Below are positions 5,221 through 7,424 of a stretch of DNA of 7,424 bases, one piece after another. The position numbers were made by a program, and so were the translations under genes. The stretch comes from Methanolinea sp. SDB (GTDB lineage Archaea; Halobacteriota; Methanomicrobia; Methanomicrobiales; Methanospirillaceae): positions 1 through 7,424 of the forward strand of contig LKUF01000045.1 in assembly GCA_001412335.1 (NCBI GenBank), in the 5' to 3' direction. The notes below the pieces were generated by a model that saw nothing but the letters and a program-made list of their open reading frames with translations, ran no database searches and was not told where the DNA came from. Within the stretch, counting starts at the first letter, position 1, and every line of letters starts with the position of its first letter.

Positions 5221-7287
5221 GTGAAAGGCGAGTTCTGGCGAATAAAATTTCCGGCCATACTGGGCCAGAGGGACGTCTGGATTGCAATTCTGGCGGTTAC
5301 AACCATTTTTGCATTCGTTTTAAACTATTACGGGCTTATCAGGGGTGTCTCCGTTGTGACCCCGCATCTCTTCTACCTGCCGATAGTTATCGCCGGGTAC
5401 TGGTTCCCACGAAGAGGAATCGTTTTTACGGTGATCGTTGCGATGACGTACCTTGCAATGGTGTATCTCATGACATACCCTGATATCGACAGTATCACCT
5501 CCGCAACCGCCAGGTTCTATGTGCTGGTAGCCATCGGTCTCATAGTCGCCTCCCTCTCGAGCAATCTCAAGGAAAAGGAAGACCGATACCATGGAATATT
5601 TGATTATTCCGAAGCCGGGGTTTTTCTGGTCCGCTATAACCCCGAGGAGATGTTGATCGAGGAGGTGAATGATCGGGGCGCAGATATCCTTGGATACCGG
5701 GCGGGTGAATTGACCGGGCGATCCCTCCATGAGATATGGCACAGAAGGGAGGAATACGACCGGTTTATTCATTTGATCAGCCGGGAGGGAACGACAACCG
5801 ACTTTGAGTCAAGCCTCCTGACTAAGAGGAATGACACAATTATTGTGCTCATATCGGCGGGCAGACTTCCTGAAAAGATGATGGTTTTTACCATTGTCGA
5901 TATAACAGAGAGAAAGAATACCGAAGAAGCTTTAAAAGAGAGCAAGGAGCGGTACCAGGGGCTTTACAACAATGCACAGGTCGGGCTGGTCAGGAGCCGG
6001 ATAGAGGACGGGAAGGTCCTCGAGGCCAATGATCACATGGCCATGATGTTTGGATACAGGAATTCCCGGGAATTTATTGAAAATTTCTCCTTCTCACACA
6101 ACTATGTGGATGAAGGCACCCGCGATGAGATGATCTCGCGCCTTGTGAAAAATACGACGGTATCAAATTTTGAGGCCCGTTTCAGAAGAAGGGACGGCAG
6201 TATCATATGGACCCGGTTCTGGGCCCGCATCTTTCCCCGGAAAGGGTACCTGGAAGGAGTGTATACTGATGTGACCGAGGAGAAGATCTCGGCCCAGGCG
6301 CTGGGGGAGAGCGAGGAACGGTACAAGAGGCTGGTCGAGAATATTCCTGATTATGTGCTGGTCTTCTCCCTTGACAGGATAATCTTTGCCAATCCCGCAA
6401 CCGCTTCAGCGGTGGGGAAGGGTATCGAGGAGCTCTCGAATGCGTCCGTGTACGATTTCATCGCACCTGAATACTGGGAGATAGTCAGGAAGAATACGCT
6501 GAAAACCATGAATGGTGAGCCGGTCGAGCCCTACGAGGTCGAGATCCGGGTTCCTGACATGCCGAAGAGAATCGCCATCATGAACACGACGCTTCTCCGG
6601 TACCAGGAACAGCGGGTTATCCTCGCAGTGCTCACCGACATCACGGACCGGAAGCAGGTCGAGGAGGCACTGACGGCATCCAAGGATCAGTACAGGGCGA
6701 CCATCGATGCCATGAGTGACGGGATATACCTGCTTGACCACAATCTGCACCTTATACTCATCAACTCAATATTTGGAAGATGGCTGAAGGCCGGCGGAGT
6801 GACCGGTGACGTGATCGGAAGGCGTATCGATGAGGTGCTCCCCAGCCTCAGGGAGAAAATTGTTGAGGAGTTCAGTCACGTCTTCTCGACTGGCCGCATG
6901 CAGATCTCAAATGACGAGATCCATATCAAGAATAAACGCTTCATCTTCGAAACGCGCAAAATCCCCGTATTTGAAGATGGGAAAGTCGTCAGGGTTGTGA
7001 CGATCATGCGGAATATCACCCGGCAGAAGCAGATCGAAGAGGAGAAACGGGTAGCCTACGAACAGATAGAGAAGAACATCGAGCAGTTTGCAATTCTTGG
7101 GGACCATATCCGAAACCCCATGCAGGTGATCGTCGGCCTGGCGGACCTCGAGGGTGGTCCGATAAATGAGAAGATCCAGCACCAGGCACGTGAGATCGAC
7201 AGGACCATAAGCCAGCTCGACAGAGGCTGGATTGAATCCGAGAAGATACGGGAATTTGTGAAGAAATATTACGGTATTGGAAAATAG
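5221..7287 (+). CDS. Membrane-bound multi-PAS sensor with H-box but no HATPase domain
   Basis: The 688-residue protein has about four membrane helices in residues 20-112, including HLFYLPIVIAGYWFPRRG, a type of N-terminus common in Methanomicrobiales sensors. Four PAS domains follow at about 121-234, 242-356, 364-478 and 490-604. Each ends in a D(I/V)TxxK-like strand plus a charged helical linker (near 228, 350, 473 and 599) leading to the next. The C-terminus holds an H-box-like FAILGDHIRNPMQVI with candidate phospho-acceptor His629 and a second helix ending in LDRGWIESEKIREF. The protein stops 59 residues after that His and a terminator follows, so the ATP-binding catalytic domain is absent by design and not by truncation. 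It may receive phosphate from another kinase or signal by protein contact. The ligands are unknown. GTG 5221 is chosen because GGGGG (5210-5214) lies six bases before it and an in-frame stop is at 5167. Confidence 0.9.
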   Translation: MKGEFWRIKFPAILGQRDVWIAILAVTTIFAFVLNYYGLIRGVSVVTPHLFYLPIVIAGYWFPRRGIVFTVIVAMTYLAMVYLMTYPDIDSITSATARFYVLVAIGLIVASLSSNLKEKEDRYHGIFDYSEAGVFLVRYNPEEMLIEEVNDRGADILGYRAGELTGRSLHEIWHRREEYDRFIHLISREGTTTDFESSLLTKRNDTIIVLISAGRLPEKMMVFTIVDITERKNTEEALKESKERYQGLYNNAQVGLVRSRIEDGKVLEANDHMAMMFGYRNSREFIENFSFSHNYVDEGTRDEMISRLVKNTTVSNFEARFRRRDGSIIWTRFWARIFPRKGYLEGVYTDVTEEKISAQALGESEERYKRLVENIPDYVLVFSLDRIIFANPATASAVGKGIEELSNASVYDFIAPEYWEIVRKNTLKTMNGEPVEPYEVEIRVPDMPKRIAIMNTTLLRYQEQRVILAVLTDITDRKQVEEALTASKDQYRATIDAMSDGIYLLDHNLHLILINSIFGRWLKAGGVTGDVIGRRIDEVLPSLREKIVEEFSHVFSTGRMQISNDEIHIKNKRFIFETRKIPVFEDGKVVRVVTIMRNITRQKQIEEEKRVAYEQIEKNIEQFAILGDHIRNPMQVIVGLADLEGGPINEKIQHQAREIDRTISQLDRGWIESEKIREFVKKYYGIGK

Positions 7288-7290
7288 GAC

Positions 7291-7313
7291 CCTGGTCCTT
7301 TACCAGGATTTTT
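7291..7313 (+). terminator. Terminator of the PAS sensor gene
   Basis: CCTGGT (7291-7296) and ACCAGG (7302-7307) form a perfect six-pair stem with a five-base loop, followed by ATTTTT (7308-7313). It starts four bases after the stop codon. It is the clearest hairpin-plus-T-run terminator in the window and supports 7287 as the true gene end. Confidence 0.7.
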
Positions 7314-7375
7314 CAGCCGGATGGATACTGCTATTTGCTGTTTGTGTTCACGCGAAGAGATCGTGTTTTCAACTG

Positions 7376-7383
7376 TTATATGT
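7376..7383 (+). promoter_or_regulatory. Possible TATA box for a gene beyond the window
   Basis: TTATATGT lies in the otherwise gene-free last 110 bases. If used, transcription would begin near 7405, toward the right edge. No start codon with a ribosome site can be seen after it before the window ends, so this is only a candidate. Confidence 0.2.
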
Positions 7384-7424
7384 GACTTTGGGGCTCTTTT
7401 CTACCTGGTGTGGGTAGGATTGAT

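Noticed and set aside
5902..7071. Recurring similar segments about 360 bases apart in the PAS gene
   Set aside because: These are the conserved strand-and-linker ends of tandem PAS domains, similar at protein level only; they are not a DNA repeat array or mobile element.
1..7424. CRISPR arrays, tRNA or rRNA genes, insertion sequences
   Set aside because: No spaced direct repeats, tRNA-like cloverleaf, rRNA sequence, transposase frame or terminal inverted repeats were seen on either strand.

Overview
The window looks like chromosomal DNA of a methanogenic archaeon, most likely of the order Methanomicrobiales. The signs are a PAS-repeat membrane sensor with the C-terminal H-box tail I associate with that group, archaeal TATA-like boxes about 25 to 45 bases before starts, Shine-Dalgarno sites matching an archaeal 16S 3' end, and T-run terminators. 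This placement rests on recalled family resemblance, not on a search.

Layout. Bases 1-738 (+) are the 3' part of a predicted ABC-class ATPase (PF09818-like). Facing it is a small two-CBS-domain protein (824-1249, -) with its own promoter and Shine-Dalgarno site. Next, also on the minus strand, is a two-gene ABC-2 export operon: the ATPase (2098-3066) comes first and the six-helix permease (1313-2098) follows, joined by a one-base TGATG overlap. A strong Shine-Dalgarno site before the ATPase serves a 17-codon basic mini-ORF, not the ATPase itself; the mini-ORF stop overlaps the ATPase ATG as ATGA.

Diverging from the exporter is a plus-strand pair: an OLD/RecF-like AAA ATPase (3230-4483) and a 178-residue TOPRIM-like protein (4480-5016), overlapping by ATGA. 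This split ATPase plus TOPRIM module has the architecture of nucleic-acid-targeting and anti-phage systems (OLD nucleases, Gabija, PARIS). It is the best candidate here for a little-described system. A T-run follows it.

After a 204-base gap with a TATA box, a perfect 12-base palindrome and a possible leader ORF comes a 688-residue membrane sensor (5221-7287, +). It has four N-terminal helices, four PAS domains and an H-box around His629, but no HATPase catalytic domain. It ends at a hairpin-plus-T terminator. The last 110 bases hold no gene I can support.

How they fit together. The exporter pair forms one machine and the AAA/TOPRIM pair probably another. The CBS protein, the PF09818 ATPase and the PAS sensor look like independent units. 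Nothing in the sequence links them to one pathway.
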